64,000 nt of DNA from Saposhnikovia divaricata (taxonomy: Eukaryota > Streptophyta > Magnoliopsida > Apiales > Apiaceae): the NCBI GenBank assembly GCA_036435485.1, contig CM071598.1, positions 106,080,501 to 106,144,500 of the forward strand. Direction: 5' to 3'. Each line of letters opens with the position of its first letter. Position 1 is the first letter of the stretch. Shown here piece by piece: positions 38,107 to 50,799 of this stretch. The notes under the pieces are model-generated. The model saw only the letters and a program-made list of their open reading frames with translations. It ran no database searches and was not told the origin of the DNA. A program made the translations under genes and the position numbers.

Positions 38107-38467
38107 CAGTGACGGACCCAGGAATAAATTTTAGTGGGGACACTACATAAATATAATAACATAGAATTAATAAAAAAATGTGTAATGTTAGGATTTTTTT
38201 CTGTGTTCTCCTTTCACCTCTCTGGCTCTTTTCCTTCCACAAGACTACACTAGTTGTATATTTAGATATTGGACTTAATATTAACTTTAAAATTTTTATT
38301 GGATTGGACCTATTAAATATTTGAACAAAACTTAAGTGAATTGGGCTTGGAAATTGGTATATACTGGAGGCACGATTATTTGATTAGTGGGGCACTCTAT
38401 ATTGGACTTCAAAATATTAAACTGCTAGGCCCATCCCCCCAATGCTTTGTATGTAGGTCCGCCCCTG
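38107..38467. mobile_element. Probable hAT-like MITE inside a retroelement fragment
   Basis: Ends CAGTGACGGACCCAGG and (reverse complement of the right end) CAGGGGCGGACCTAC are similar inverted termini. The flanks (GGTATCAATT and GTGTCAAATT) resemble each other imperfectly, as an old 8-bp TSD might. 361 bp, no ORF. Confidence 0.5.
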
Positions 38468-38479
38468 GTGTCAAATTAA

Positions 38480-39150
38480 TGAACTGAAGTTGTAGTGTCA
38501 AATCATTGGAAATTGAAGGAATCGTTGCACAAAATCTTCAGCAATCTCCCAAGTTGCCTCCTCTTGAGCAGAATTGCCTTTCCACTGCACTAAGTACTAA
38601 GTACTGAACTTGAACTTAGTTTTGGAATTTTACCATTTTTTTTATCCAATATAGCTAAAGGTTCCAAGAAATCAGCACCTTGTACTTGTTGCCCTAGCCA
38701 CCAATCAGGAACATAAGTAGTAACAGGTGGTTCTCCATAAAAGGCCTTCAATAGAGAGATATGAAACACATTGTGAATTGCAGCTTGCTCAGGTAATTAA
38801 CTTTTAAGCCACCTTGCCAATCATAGTTGTAATCACAAAATGGTCTATAGAACTTGTAAGCTAGCATCTGATTGGCTCTTTTCTGCACAGAATGTTGTCC
38901 ATAAGGCTGCAACTTCAGCCACACCCAATCCCCAACTTGTAACACTCTGTCACTTCTATGTTTATCAATTTGTGCCTTTATTCTGGCTTGAGCTCTAGCC
39001 AAATGAAACTTAACATTGTTGATCATAACTTCCCTCCTCTGCATAGTTCTATCTACCTATTATTTCTAGATTCCCCAAGCAGATTTGGTAAATGCAATGA
39101 TGGCACTTGGTTATACACCACTTCATAAGGTGATAATGTTAGTCACACAG
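38480..39150 (-). pseudogene. Chromovirus (Ty3/gypsy) integrase C-terminus and chromodomain fragment
   Basis: The - strand reads, in order: a PYEVVYNQVPSLHLPNLL integrase block (about 39070-39125); the DKHRSDRVLQVGDWVWLKLQ block (38748-39044); the GEPPV...VPDWWLGQQ region; and a chromodomain (QWKGNSAQEEATWE, about 38515-38600). Frames shift between blocks. RT and the upstream integrase are absent; the fragment stops where the LTR at 39211 begins. Confidence 0.8.
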
Positions 39151-39847
39151 TCATGTCTGTATACATCTAATAATAGCTTACTTGATCATAGTAATATTGT
39201 GTAATAATTATGTGACAGCCCAGAAATCCAGTGTCACTAAATACTGAACAACATGCATAAATATATAACAGATTATAAATGACACTTTCACAAGTTAGGA
39301 TCTTTTACAAGTTTTGGCATTCGAAACAAGACTACTAAGTCATATTATTACATCACATCATTTTACTAGTATAACTTCGACCTGAAACCACACTAGTAAC
39401 CAAATTTTGTTTGAATAAGTTACCATTACTACAAGTTTTAAAAGTTACATAGTTAACTAAGATTTCCTTCTACTCAAAAAGCTCGCTACCTGGAATGGAG
39501 GGGTGGGAAGCTGGAACCTAAACAATCTTGCAGGTCCACCCACTCGCCTACGTGCGGTCAAACGAGTATGAGTCATCAAACTGTCTAGCTGAAAGGTTAG
39601 ATAAAGAAGCAAGGGCGAGCAAAGAAAAAGCTCAGCAAGTATGTATAAATGAACAGAATGTAAAACAGTTGATAGAGTATAAAGAACCACAATTTAACCA
39701 AAAATCAAACCGTTTGATGTATTTAGCATATCAAAATATCATTTGGTTTTCTTATTATGGCAGGCATCACACCTCTTAAATAAAGTATATAAATTTGGAA
39801 ATCACACGACGCTTAAGCTATAGTTGATGATTAATCAAGCTATAACA

Positions 39848-40095
39848 CTGAACCCCCTTCACAGGTCAGTTCAATTTTGAACCCCCTTCACAGGCTGTTC
39901 AGAAAATTAATGGATCCTAAATTGCTTATTGGCCTTAAAAATTACGCTGGACCGGCACCACGGCCTCTTATGCAAACCATTCCAATTTCCCTTTTTATAA
40001 AATTTTCTCAAAATCATTCACTTTTAAACCCTGGACCCCCTTCACAAGTTGTTCAGCTTTGAACCCCCTTCACAGGCTGTTCAGAAAATTAATGG
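39848..40095. repeat. Dispersed short repeat CCCCCTTCACAGGCTGTTCAG
   Basis: The motif GAACCCCCTTCACAGGCTGT plus AGAAAATTAATGG occurs at 39878-39912 and 40060-40095, with partial copies at 39850 and 40036. It is an internal duplication of the LTR-like block. Confidence 0.75.
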
Positions 40096-40475
40096 TATAT
40101 GACTCAAAATCCTTTTCATAAGCGGAAATAAACATTTTTATTCTTCTTATGACTTTTAGCGACAATACTATCGTATATATCAACCAAACCATTTTTTAAA
40201 AACACACCTAATCTATATGTCAGGATTGTTGAGTATTATGAAATAGTAACTAAAAGGTTTGCATAATTCTTTAAATATGCTTTCTCACTATTTAAAACAT
40301 TTAGCTAACATTCACGATATAAATTTGAAACGTTAACATATCTAATGTTTTCGATAAAATCCCAAGTGTTTGAATAGTAGTGACGAAAAGGAATACTTGC
40401 GAGATAATTTAAAAGGGGCAACACTTAACAATAAATGAATAGTACAGACACTTGCAATATAATTTGGAAAGAAAC

Positions 40476-40530
<55 letters not shown>
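40476..40530. repeat. (TA)n microsatellite
   Basis: About 55 bp of TA repeat within the LTR-like block. Confidence 0.95.
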
Positions 40531-40532
<2 letters not shown>

Positions 40533-43199
40533 CAGGAACATATTCAAATCACTTGAACGATAAGTGAAGGATAGTAACACTTGCAACAAAATTTGAGGAG
40601 AATCATTTATATAATGGTTGAATAAAATATATAATTTGAATAATAAGTGAGGGATAATAACACTTGTCTGGTAAAAGAAACGGTCTAACGAGGAAAGCGC
40701 AGTAAATATCTCAAGCGTCTAATCCTGATGCTCTGTTAGTACTCGGTCCTAAAAAACAAAAACAAAAAATGCTACATTAGTCGTCTTAGTTAATTGCATT
40801 AACTGATGTAAGTGACGACTCGATAGATTATACACTACCAGTAGCGATATATTTCTAACTTAACAATTAAATAGTTAACAACTAGACTCGTCACATAATT
40901 ATATCCAGAAAAAACATGATTTCGATATACTAATCATACAAACTAACAGTTAAGTACACAATTGAATTTAAATATCTTTTTTCAAATTATTTCATTTTAT
41001 ATAAACCCTCAAATATCTGTTTTAAAATAAATTACCATAATTAAATGCTATCAAAATTGATTAAAATTGATCAAGTAATTAATTAATTACTTAATCATAT
41101 TTAATTAAATTTAATTAAGTATTTATCTCAAAATAATTCAATTTAAATCATTTTTAAATGATTAAAATTAATTTAAAATAAATTTATACAATTATTCAAT
41201 TAATAATTAAAGTAATTGAGCAATCATTTTAATTACCTATAAATCAAAATTGATTATCTTAAATAAGATTTAAAATTCAAATTTTAGAAATAAAAAATTA
41301 ATTAAATAAATCATAAGTAAATAATTAAATAAATAATTAATTAATAATCAAATAATAAAATAAATAATTAATTAATCAAAGATGATTAATCAATTAATTA
41401 AATAATTATTTAAATAAAATTTTGGAATTTATAAAAGTAATTTGAAAAGAATTTCAAAATTTACAAAAATAATTCCCAAACACAACTTTGTAAAAATGAT
41501 TACAGTTCCACAAGATCAAACAGCAGCTCAACAAGAACACGGCCTAAAATCCTTGAAGGTGGCCGAATTCTGGAAAAATCCGGTGACCATTTCCAGTTTC
41601 CGGCGACTTTAAAAAACTCCGATGACCACAAACCAGATATGTAAAAACTCTTGTTAAATAACATACAATCACAGTAAACACTCGTTTAGTAACTCAACCT
41701 ACAAGCACGCTATCGAACACGATCATAACCAACAATCTAAGTAAGAATTCGACCGGAAATTTACATGCAATCAACGAAACATGTTTAACAGCAAGAATCA
41801 AAAGCAATTAACATTAAACAAAGGTCACCGGCGACCGATCGATCGACATGCAAGCCCAGAGATGACGGTTCTCGCAGCCAATCAACCCTCATCCCCCAGA
41901 TAAGCATAATTCAAACCTTAACCTTCAAATCGATCAATTATACAACAAAAATCAAAACGCCCAATCAAACCCTCAATTTTTGAATTTTGCAGAAAATGAA
42001 ATTGATATTAAAATCAAATAGAGAATGAGGAGTGATTTATTTTGGTTACAAAAACTTATGATTTCGTTGTTAAATTCATCAAAAATCGAGAGTTTGATTT
42101 GCATGCTCTAGAGATTTTTTGGTAAAGAAGCGAAGAGAAGTGAAAAGAAGGTAAAGGAGAGAAATAAAATAAATAATCTGTCGTGTGTTCCCGAGTTTGC
42201 AGAAAGAAGAGAAATTTTGAAAAAAAAGGATATAGAGAGAATTTTTAAAAAATTAAATTAGAGTTTCTCTTCAAATCATTCCACTTTTGGAAAGAAGATT
42301 ATGGAAAGAAAGTTGTTAAAAATTTCTTTCCGGATCTCTTCTCTTCTCTCCTGAAAAAACTCGGGAGCATGATTTGGAATTTTTTTTTTTTGAAAATTTC
42401 TCTCCTCTTCTCTTCTCTCATTAATCTAGCTTGGGAGCATAGTGAAAGAGATTAAAGAGAGAGTTGAGAGACGACAGAGAGATGAAAGGGAGACGTGCGA
42501 GAGAGAGAAAGTGAGATAAAAAGAAAAAGAAAGAAAAGGTAAACTAATTATATTTACTCCAAAATTGTTTTGTTATTTAAGTAAAATTCTTATTTTTAAC
42601 GAACCAAACCCTGAATAAGAGATACGTATATTTTTAAATCGAATAATTATATTATTAAAATTATTTTAATAATTGAAAATAATTTTTTTATAATTTAAAA
42701 GTTTTTAAAATATTTATTTTTAAATTAATTAAATAATTCTATAATTCTGCAAATAATGATTTTAAAATCCTAAAAATACAACTTAAATTTTTATGAGTCC
42801 AAAATAATTTAAATAAATTAACTTTTGATTCAAAAGTGTTTTCTAAATATTTTATCATTTTTAAAATATTTAACAACTAATTTCTAATAACACAATTTAA
42901 ATAGATAATTTAAATAATCACGGAATCAGTCATATGAACGTATTACTCACTATACGTTGACTAGATGACGCATCAAATTGGAATAAGATATTTATAATAA
43001 TATCTATCCACTAATGCACATAAATAAATTTAAAATTCCAGATCGTTACAACTTACATGACCCCTTAACTGGGGAACTCATTAGTTAGGTTTCTGCCTTG
43101 TAATTGTACTTAATAATTGACATCAGCTTCATATGTGTATTGTATAAAAAGTCACATAATAATGCCTGAAAGAAGATCCATGGATCATGCCTCAAGATT

Positions 43200-43660
43200 G
43201 AAGAAGAAGGCTAAAAAATAAACAAAGTTGGAGTTTGAAGAATGAAATTTTGCCTAAGTACAAATTCGAGAAGTAATTTGTTCCATTAGAGAAGTCAAGG
43301 ATTTGACATCTCAAGGATTCGATATGTCAAAGATTCTATTCGAGAACTCAAGAAGTTAACAAAGTCAAAGTTCCATTCAAGATCTTAAGGAGTCAATCAA
43401 GTCAAAGACATATTCGATATCTTAAGGATTTCATCAATGAAAAGGCATATTCGATATCTCAACGATTCCATAAGTCGAGAAGTTGTTCGATATCTCAAGG
43501 ATTCCAAAAATAAAGACTCATTCGAGAAGTAATTCGATATCTGAAAAAGACTTGTTCCAGAACTTAGAGATGTCTAGCAGTTCAAAAGTAGTTCTCAAAT
43601 CAAGCACTTAGCCAATTCTTGAATGATTCAAAATACAAATTACTGAAGATTCTTAAGTCA
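43200..43660. repeat. Degenerate array of ATTCGATATCTCAAGGATT units
   Basis: At least eight imperfect copies of a 30-40 bp unit built on ATTCGA(T/G)A(T/A)CTCAA(G)GATT and AGTCAA(A)G. No ORF crosses it. It may be decayed retroelement UTR sequence. Confidence 0.65.
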
Positions 43661-43711
43661 GAAAATCTACACAAACCAAGGCACTTGTAGTCGTCCAATT
43701 GTTGCAGTGTT

Positions 43712-44155
43712 TGTAACATCCCGCACTTTTTCGGAATGTTAGTTCGAGCCAACTAAACAATTCAAATTTATAAATGAAATTCCTATTACAAAAATATTAC
43801 AATTTATTATAACAGATTAGCGCAGCTAACCATAATATTGTGAAACATAAATAAAAGAATCAAATATGAACTCCTCGCAATTTCAACGAACCGAACATAA
43901 GCTGAAAAAAATAAAGGAGTGAGCTAAAAAGCCCAGCAACCAAAGTAACCAAACAAACCAGCGGCTCAAAAAAGAAAACAAATAAAATACCATATAAATA
44001 AAATGATTTTCAGAAAATTCATAACTCACGAAACGATAACTTTTTAACCACCAGTCTAAACTAAGGTCACTACAAACTGGTGACACGGTCCAGAACTTTA
44101 ATTTTAGAAGTCACTATAAACCGGTGACGCGGTCCAGAATTTAGTATTGCGTCCC
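43712..44155 (-). repeat. LTR remnant related to the 29640-31525 element
   Basis: On the - strand it ends CGGGATGTTACA (43712). It shares the GCTGGGCTTTTTAGCTCACT block and the GACCGTGTCACCAGTTTGTA block with the LTRs near 29.9-31.4 kb. It is cut off at about 44155 where Tat-element gag sequence starts. Confidence 0.6.
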
Positions 44156-44892
44156 TCACTAAGGTATCAGAAGTTGCACCTAAGTGCGCCCTAGAGAGGT
44201 CTTGATGAGATGGGGGTCTGTCATCGCGACGATGGGACCGCTCACGCTCTCTACGAGGAGAGGGGGGGTCTGTCATCACGACGATTTGACCGCTCACGAT
44301 GTCAAGGAGACGGGGGTCACTGTGAACCGTGTGCCCTCTCATGGGATCGCTTATCCTTCCTATCACCTGTAACCTTCTCAAGCTTAAGGCGGAGGTCTTT
44401 CTCAGTTAATTTCTTTCCAATACGATCAAATACAGATATCGACATCCCTTCAGATGATGCAGCTTCGTGCTATGATATGGGTTTCTTCTTAGAGACCTCA
44501 TCCCCTTATGTCTCTTCTCGCCAGTCAGGGTTGGTCTGATTAGAGGCGACATCTTCAAACTCACCAATCAACTGCTTTGTGGGGCCTTTACTACCATCCA
44601 CTTGATGTGTGAAGGGACCCTTCCTAGCATTCCTCTTCGCACCTCTTAATCTGTATCTTTTTTCAACCTTGGCAACCCTCTCCTGAACTTCCGCCATCTG
44701 ATCACCGATGCCTCTGAGATATGCCATAACCTCATCATGGTCAGTCCTTTGCTTGGGGGGCGTTACCATGCTCTTTGGAGGGTCGCTCTTTGGGGGGTCA
44801 CCCATAGGCGGATCGTCCTTAGGTGGATTGTTCTTAGGGGTCTCCTCGTTTTGGTCATTTCCATGCTTGTTCTTCTTGTTTGATTTAGTCAT
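44156..44892 (-). pseudogene. 5' end of a Tat-type gag, truncated (left copy)
   Basis: The start codon is at 44892 (MTKSNKKNKHGN). A Pro/Asp/Lys repeat region, a short coiled coil and charged Arg/His-rich repeats follow. It matches 52576-53329 closely. It lies directly downstream of the LTR at 44936-45293 with a primer-site-like TCTGGCGCTAAAAGG between, so it is the beginning of a second element copy sharing that LTR. It ends abruptly at about 44156. Confidence 0.8.
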
Positions 44893-44935
44893 CGTTCTCC
44901 CAAATCAATGACTAGCCCCTCCTTTTAGCGCCAGA

Positions 44936-45293
44936 TGTGATAGGGAGAATTTGGTATAACAATGTTTTGGAGGTTTGCTTGATTAACGGAGCAAAATACG
45001 GATATTTTACTAAAGACGTGAAGAACAAGGCTTAGGGTTTTGGTGTTTAGGTGTGGCTGATCTTGTATGGTGTTTTCAGGGTTAACTATTTCTCATCCAT
45101 ATCAAGGTGCCTACGTACCCTATTTATAAGGATCAAGCCATACGTAGTTCTCTCCTCGTATACAGCAATAATAACCTTAAGAAATATACTGGGCTGATTC
45201 CTGCTGGTGGGCTTCAATGGCCCAATTATTCTTTTTAGGCCCATTATGGCTTAGTGGGCCTATTCCATATCTATACCAGGTTTGGGCATAACA
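44936..45293 (-). repeat. Tat LTR, left copy with internal deletion
   Basis: Starts (- strand) TGTTATGCCC and ends CCCTATCACA. It is 358 bp against 732 bp for the right LTR; about 374 bp are missing at the GTAGTTC junction (near 45148). The TATAAATAGG box is retained (about 45120-45130). The purine tract ACTCAGGGGGTAG abuts it at 45294-45308. Confidence 0.85.
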
Positions 45294-45492
45294 ACTACCC
45301 CCTGAGTCCATATTGCCATTGAAAATGCGATGTGGAAGCCTTGGATTGCTGTAAGTGCAAACGTCAAACCTCTTGGGGTCGCATCGAGATGCTAAGAATG
45401 TGAAGAGTTATGCCAACTATCATGTCTCGAGATCCGCATTTAGCCGCTAGGATCTTTACACGTGTCCCAAACCTTTTCTCTCTCCTGACGCC

Positions 45493-45500
45493 TATATAAA
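45493..45500 (+). promoter_or_regulatory. TATA box of the antisense retroelement gene
   Basis: TATATAAA in CGCCTATATAAACCC on the + strand, opposite to the retroelement's own transcription. It lies about 150 bp upstream of a predicted leader donor and 512 bp upstream of the ATG. Confidence 0.6.
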
Positions 45501-45534
45501 CCCACACTTTTAATCATTTGTCACTTTCCTTATT

Positions 45535-48500
45535 AACAAGACAACGAATTGCTGCAAGTTTACTCCTAGATCAAACGTAAGAGATTTTCAAGCTTCCTTA
45601 CAAGCGACCTCAACTTTTCCAGATTTCCTCAATTCTCTTCAAGAACAGTAAGTCTTCATCCTTTATTTATATTTAAATTGCTGTTCTTTACTTTTAATTT
45701 ACGATTAAATGCCTTTAATTACATGCGATGCAGTCCCAAATGACCGCGATCACACACTGCCAATTTCACACTACAATCCTGTCCTCGCTTAGTTAGGAAT
45801 GCGATCCCCCTTTTAGGAACATAGCTTCGATTCCAACTATTTAGGAACATGATACCTCCCTTTAGTTAGAATCGTGATCCCTTGATATTCCTCGTGAGCG
45901 AAGTGAGAACACATAGAGCCTTTCTGTTTATTTATTCTTTTCTTTGTTCATTTCCTTTGACTTTCTGTAAGGGCACACATTTAATCTTTTCACATTCTTT
46001 TCAGATGTCGCACGATGATAGTTCAAGGACGCCTTCCCCAATTCCCAACGTTCAAATTAGCGAGAAGGCTGCAGCCAACATCGCGAGGGCTGCGAGCACA
46101 AGCGATAGGTCGTTTAAACAATACTTCGACCCTTTGTGGTCAAACAAGGAGTACACCAGAGAAGTGCCCTTGCATTCATGGCGGACAAAAAATCCTTCAG
46201 GGTCGCAAAGTCAATCTTTTAAGGTCCCCTTTGCCCAACAGGATCCTCAGAAGCATGTTGCAGAGGTGGGAAGAGAAGTAGAGACCCTTTTTAAAGAGGG
46301 GAGCGGAAATGATGGATAAAGGAAAGCAAATTCTTTCCAAACTCCCTCCTCCTCGTGTAACTTCTCCCATTCAAATAACCAGCAATTCTCCAATAGACTC
46401 GCTTGGCGAGGCGTATTATGACCTCGAAGGAGGTGGAGATAATGAAGCTGATTCAGATGATTCTGACTACGAGGAGCCTTCATCTGATGATGGTGTCCTC
46501 GATGAAGTTTCACGAGTTGTTAATTTTAAAGATTATGATTATGTTCCCGAGGCCTCGCTCGAGCCTTACATTCAACTCCCCAGCTTAAGCTAGAGGGGGT
46601 TATATATGTGGGAGGGCCTCGCCCAGAAGACATTGAAGATGGCTTGAATGTGAAGCCGGGGCAACCTCGCATCTTGGCTTGTTGAGACCTATCCACAACC
46701 TTAACAGTAAAGACGATAACTGAGGGGGTTGACAAATTTAGGCCAGAAGGCAAAAGCATCCTCCCTAAGCCTGAAATGCGATGCTATCGCTTCAACCACA
46801 GGGATAATGGAGGCAGGGTACCAACGATGGTTTTGACAGTTCCTTTGATGAAAATAGGCGTCTCTTCCCCCCTTCATCCATTCATAAGAGATGTTTGCGT
46901 GACTTACCACTTAGCCCCTATTCAGATAAGCACGAATGGATACAGATCTATGATCGCTCTCTACATCCTTTACCATAACCTTGGATATCCTCCACTAGAT
47001 GCGAGGACTATTGGTTACTTTCTTCATTTGAAACGATGTGGAGCCAAGGACTTCGGCTACGTTTATTTTTCTGTTTGGCCTGAGTTCAACAAAAAAGACC
47101 TTCTCCTGGGTAGTATAAGCAACACGGGAGGAAAGAGCCTTTCTTTTATGTCCACGAGGTCCCTCGAATAAAGACTTCTTTCAATTATCTCCCTGGTGAA
47201 TCATCGTTCCTGATACCGAATTTTCTCACTTTTTTATTACCCTTTTAAACTAATTTAACTCCATTTGAGGTCCCATTCGGCCCAGCTCGCACCTTCCTTA
47301 AAGGCGAGGAGAAAAAAAGAGTTGATGATGTTCTTCGGAAGTCGTGTCCCGAAGAGAGAAATATTAGAACCCTCATGTCCTTAGAGAACTTGATTGAATG
47401 TGGGTTTCTCAGGGAAGGAGTTGGAATATCCCCTGAAGCTGGTCCTTCCAATGCGAAGTGGGCTTCACACAGGAGAAAAACAAGGGAGGAAGCTTCGTCC
47501 TCTCATGTTGAAATAACAAGCGAAGAGGGTATACCTCAAAAGCGATAGGATCTAGACTTCTACATCGTACCTTTTTACTTTTATGTGCTTTAGTTTCCAT
47601 GTGTTTTGTCTTCGCATTTATATTATCATATCCTATTGAACCTTGTCGCTAATTATCATTTCTTCCATTTGTGCAGGTATGTCGAACCGTAGTGGTAAGA
47701 TCCAAGTTCCCCCTTTCCTTCAACAGGCTGGGAAGAAAGGAGAGATGACAAAAGTGATCCCTTCCGTGAAAGCTCCCTCTTCTTCAGTAAAACCAACAGC
47801 ACCTCCTCCAAAGGTTATCTGTGATCCTCCAGCCCAGTCTGACCTCGCTGGAGATCGACTCCAAGATTCTCCTGAACAGAGCCCTCTCAAACGGGCTAAG
47901 AAAGACGGGCAGAAGGACGGGTCATCCAAACCATCCTCCCAGGTGGTTAATGCAACTGCGACCCAGCATCTGCTTGCTTCCTGGGAAGCAAATATTTCGA
48001 AGAGGCGGAGGCTACTGGTTGGTGGAAAGTGTCCCTTGAGGAGAATGCTAATACCTTGACCAAATATCTGGCCGAGGCCTTTATCCGCCAAACTGCGCAC
48101 ACCAAGAGCTTGAAACAACTTTCTATCACCAACTATCAGCTAGATAAGAAGAACAAAGTTCTTGAGTTCCAGAAAAATGAAGATAAGCGATCCCTTGAGG
48201 AGACCTTCAAGAAAAAGCTTCAGTATGAGACCGCTTCGCTTCGCATCGATCTGAAGAATGCTAGAAAGGAAAGAAATGACTTTGAGAAATCCTTGAAAGA
48301 GCTACAGAAATCAACCGAAGAGGATGCCAAGAAGAAGGATGATGAGATCGGAACGCTGAAAATCGATCTAGACTCCGCAAAGGCTGAGCTTGCAACTGCT
48401 AAAGGAACATTCCTGGCGAAGGGTCAGGTAATTTCATGAAGGAATTCATTAGAAAGATTCCCGATTTTGATTTGGACCATCTCAGGCCAGGTAATGCTGA

Positions 48501-48621
48501 CTTTGCCGAGACCCTCAAAAAAGAAATTACAGATGAAGATGCCGAAGAGGCTAGACTGGCAGAAGAGGCGAGGCTGGCGAGCGAGGCCGAGAAGACAAAT
48601 CAGAATGAAGCTGCTTCTTGA
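45535..48621 (+). pseudogene. Antisense extra gene of the Tat element (putative gypsy-type transposon domain), decayed
   Basis: Encoded opposite to gag-pol, between integrase and 3' LTR. A leader exon (about 45535-45648, donor ACA|GTAAGT) joins a coding exon at 46005 (TTTCAG|ATG). The open segment 46005-46319 is Ser-rich. 46309-46593 is acidic. 46776-47171 carries a block resembling the 'putative gypsy type transposon' family (IGVSSPLHPFIRDV ... NLGYPPLDARTIGYFLHLKR). 47270-47548 is charged. After a possible intron (about 47529-47675), 47677-48059, 48029-48439 and 48436-48621 encode a Pro-rich linker, a long coiled coil and an Ala/Glu-rich tail. Frameshifts divide it. Function is unknown; extra ORFs of this sort are reported in plant Tat elements. 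Confidence 0.72.
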
Positions 48622-49424
48622 TTCTCTTGTACTTAAATCTCATTGATGAATTGAATTTTTTGAACCAGGGATGCGGGCACCCTTTGAATGCCTCGCAAGT
48701 TGTAATATTGTTTTTGATAACTCTGATAACTGCAAGTCATTTGGGATCGCATAGCGACCCGTAAGTTGTGAATTATCAATGCTTCAACTTTTCATCTAAT
48801 ATCTTGCCTCCATCTTTATTTTATGATGTTGTCTGGTTTCGTACAATTGAGACTTTTTTTGATGTCATTTTTGTCCTTTCTTTAATTCTTGGGTGTCAAA
48901 ATATGAAATAGATTATCTTCGTTAATATGAAGTCACTTTACATCTCTTTTAGTAGCTTTATGTTGTGGTGAATTGCATGAAGATGCGATCCCTCTTTTGG
49001 GATCACAACGAGCGATGCCTTCTTCGTTATGATAATGTGAGGTCGCTGTTGAGATCCCAAGACTAAGATCGTACTTTGCGCTGAACTGTAGTTTTATTTC
49101 ATGTTGTTAGTGTGCTTCATTCTAAATAACTTTTTTCTTAAGGACACTCCTCCAGATCGCAGTGCGAGCTGCCAATGGCTTCGCATCGCCTCCGACCCAA
49201 GGGAGGTTCGGCCTCGCATATGCTGTGCTGGCCTAGTCCTGAAAATGTTTAAAATGCTAACAAGACAGTGAAAATAAAAAGGTGGAATCTGGAAAATGAA
49301 CTCATATATAATAAAAAGGGCGAATCCCAACCATCATTACATCATAAAGGGGAGGTGTCTATATGATCACTACCCCCCAGTACTTTGTATAAATTTATTC
49401 ATGCTAAGTAATAATGGATAGAAG
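48622..49424. other. Tat element spacer between antisense gene and integrase
   Basis: Non-coding on both strands as far as I can see. The two genes converge here, so it should contain both 3' ends. The GCGATCCC/TCGCATAG-rich text is typical of this element's UTRs. Confidence 0.45.
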
Positions 49425-50580
49425 CTACCAGGGGCGATGCCTATACTGATAGTATTTTCTCAAGTGTTCTGCATTCCAAGCTCGAGGTATGACCTTATCA
49501 TCCATGTGTGTGAGATAATAGGTCCCTTCATTGATAACAACATATATTTTGTAGGGCCCTTCCCAATTAGCTCCAAATACTCCATGGGCTGGGACCTTAG
49601 TGTTAGGCATCATCCTTCTAAGCATTAAGTCCCCCACACGAAGATGTGGCACACGAACCTTCCCATTGTAGTACCTCGCAACTCTTCTTTGATAGGCCGC
49701 GAGCCTTAACTGAGCGTCACTTCGAGTCTCCTCAATCATGTCCAGATAGAGTCTGTGATTCACTTCGTTTGCCTCAGGATCGTAGTGTTATCTTCTAAAC
49801 GACCCTGAGCCCACTTCAACTAGGACCATGGCCTTGCATCCATATGTCAAAGAAAATGGAGTCTCTCCTGTAGTGGTCCTTGTTGTCGTGTTGTAGGACC
49901 ACAATACCTTTGGCAGTTCTTCAGGGCAATTGCCCTTGCTTTCCTCTAGCTTAGCCTTCAAAGTATGCTTGATTATTTTATTTATGGCCTCATTTTGACC
50001 ATTTGTTTGAGGATGGCTCACAGCTAAAAAACTTTTCTTGATCCCCAAGCTCTCACAAAACTCCTTCATTTCCTTGCTATCAAATTGTTTCCCATTATCT
50101 GATATAAGCTGATATGAGATCCCATAGTGACACACAATTGTCCTGTACACAAAGTCCATTAACTTCTTGGCAGTGATAGTTGCAAGTGGCTCGGCCTCGG
50201 CCCACTTAGTGAAATAGTCTACGGCAACAACTGCATATTTGACCCCTCCTTTGGCCTTGGGGAGTTCCCCAATTAGATCAATACCCCACATGGCGAAGGG
50301 CCATTGGCTCGTGAGTGAGGTGAGGTGGGATACTGGAGCGTTGCTGAAATTGGTGATCCTTTGACATTTATCACACCTTCTAGCGAACTCAAATGCATCT
50401 CTTTTTAGTGTAGGCCAGAAATACCCTTGGAGAAGAATCTTTTGGGCTAAGGAACTACCCCCCGAGTGATTGCCGCATATTCCTTCGTGGACCTCTCTTA
50501 GAATGTAATTGCATTCTTCCCCATCTACACACCTCAATAGTGGGATGTTGAATCCTCTTCGATACAATACTTCATCATAT
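49425..50580 (-). pseudogene. Tat integrase
   Basis: 50567-49788 has the HHCC zinc-binding N-terminus (HEGICGNHSG ... CDKCQ) and the DDE core: Asp in WGIDLIG, Asp in ISDNGKQF, Glu in NGQNEAINKII. 49763-49425 is the C-terminal domain (RVPHLRVGDLMLRR ... NAEHLRKYY) in another frame. The enzyme would insert the cDNA. The frame break near 49775-49787 makes it defective as it stands. Confidence 0.85.
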
Positions 50581-50799
50581 ATTACATAGCGAGACGCCTG
50601 ATACTTGATTCACCTTGCTTTCTTCTTCTCCTGAGGGACAATCCCATTTTTCACATATTCCCATATAGGGGTCATCCATGTTGGTCCCAGGCTCGAAACT
50701 TCCATAACAAAATCTTCAGGAACACTTGGCTTAGTTTGAATTTCCATTGGTATGACTCCAAGTAATGTGGCCTCGCGAGCCCAGTTTCGCAAGGGAGTC

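Larger units (their letters stand above)
39211..43050 (-). repeat. Probable 3.8-kb LTR (solo LTR or 3' LTR remnant)
   Basis: On the - strand the block starts TGTAACGATCTGG and ends GGGCTGTCACA, typical Ty3/gypsy LTR termini. No protein-coding region occurs in the 3840 bp. Flanking pentamers are AATTA and ACTTA (one mismatch), as in an old solo LTR. Alternatively, AAGGGG just outside the start could be a purine tract of a lost interior. The inside holds AT-rich TTAATTAA clusters (41050-41420) and GA/CT-rich stretches (42100-42540). The length would suit Del/Tekay-type chromoviruses. Confidence 0.45.

Noticed and set aside
43200..43660. Regularly spaced repeats suggesting a CRISPR-like array
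   Set aside because: Units are degenerate, spacing is irregular, and the genome is a plant; it is a decayed tandem repeat.
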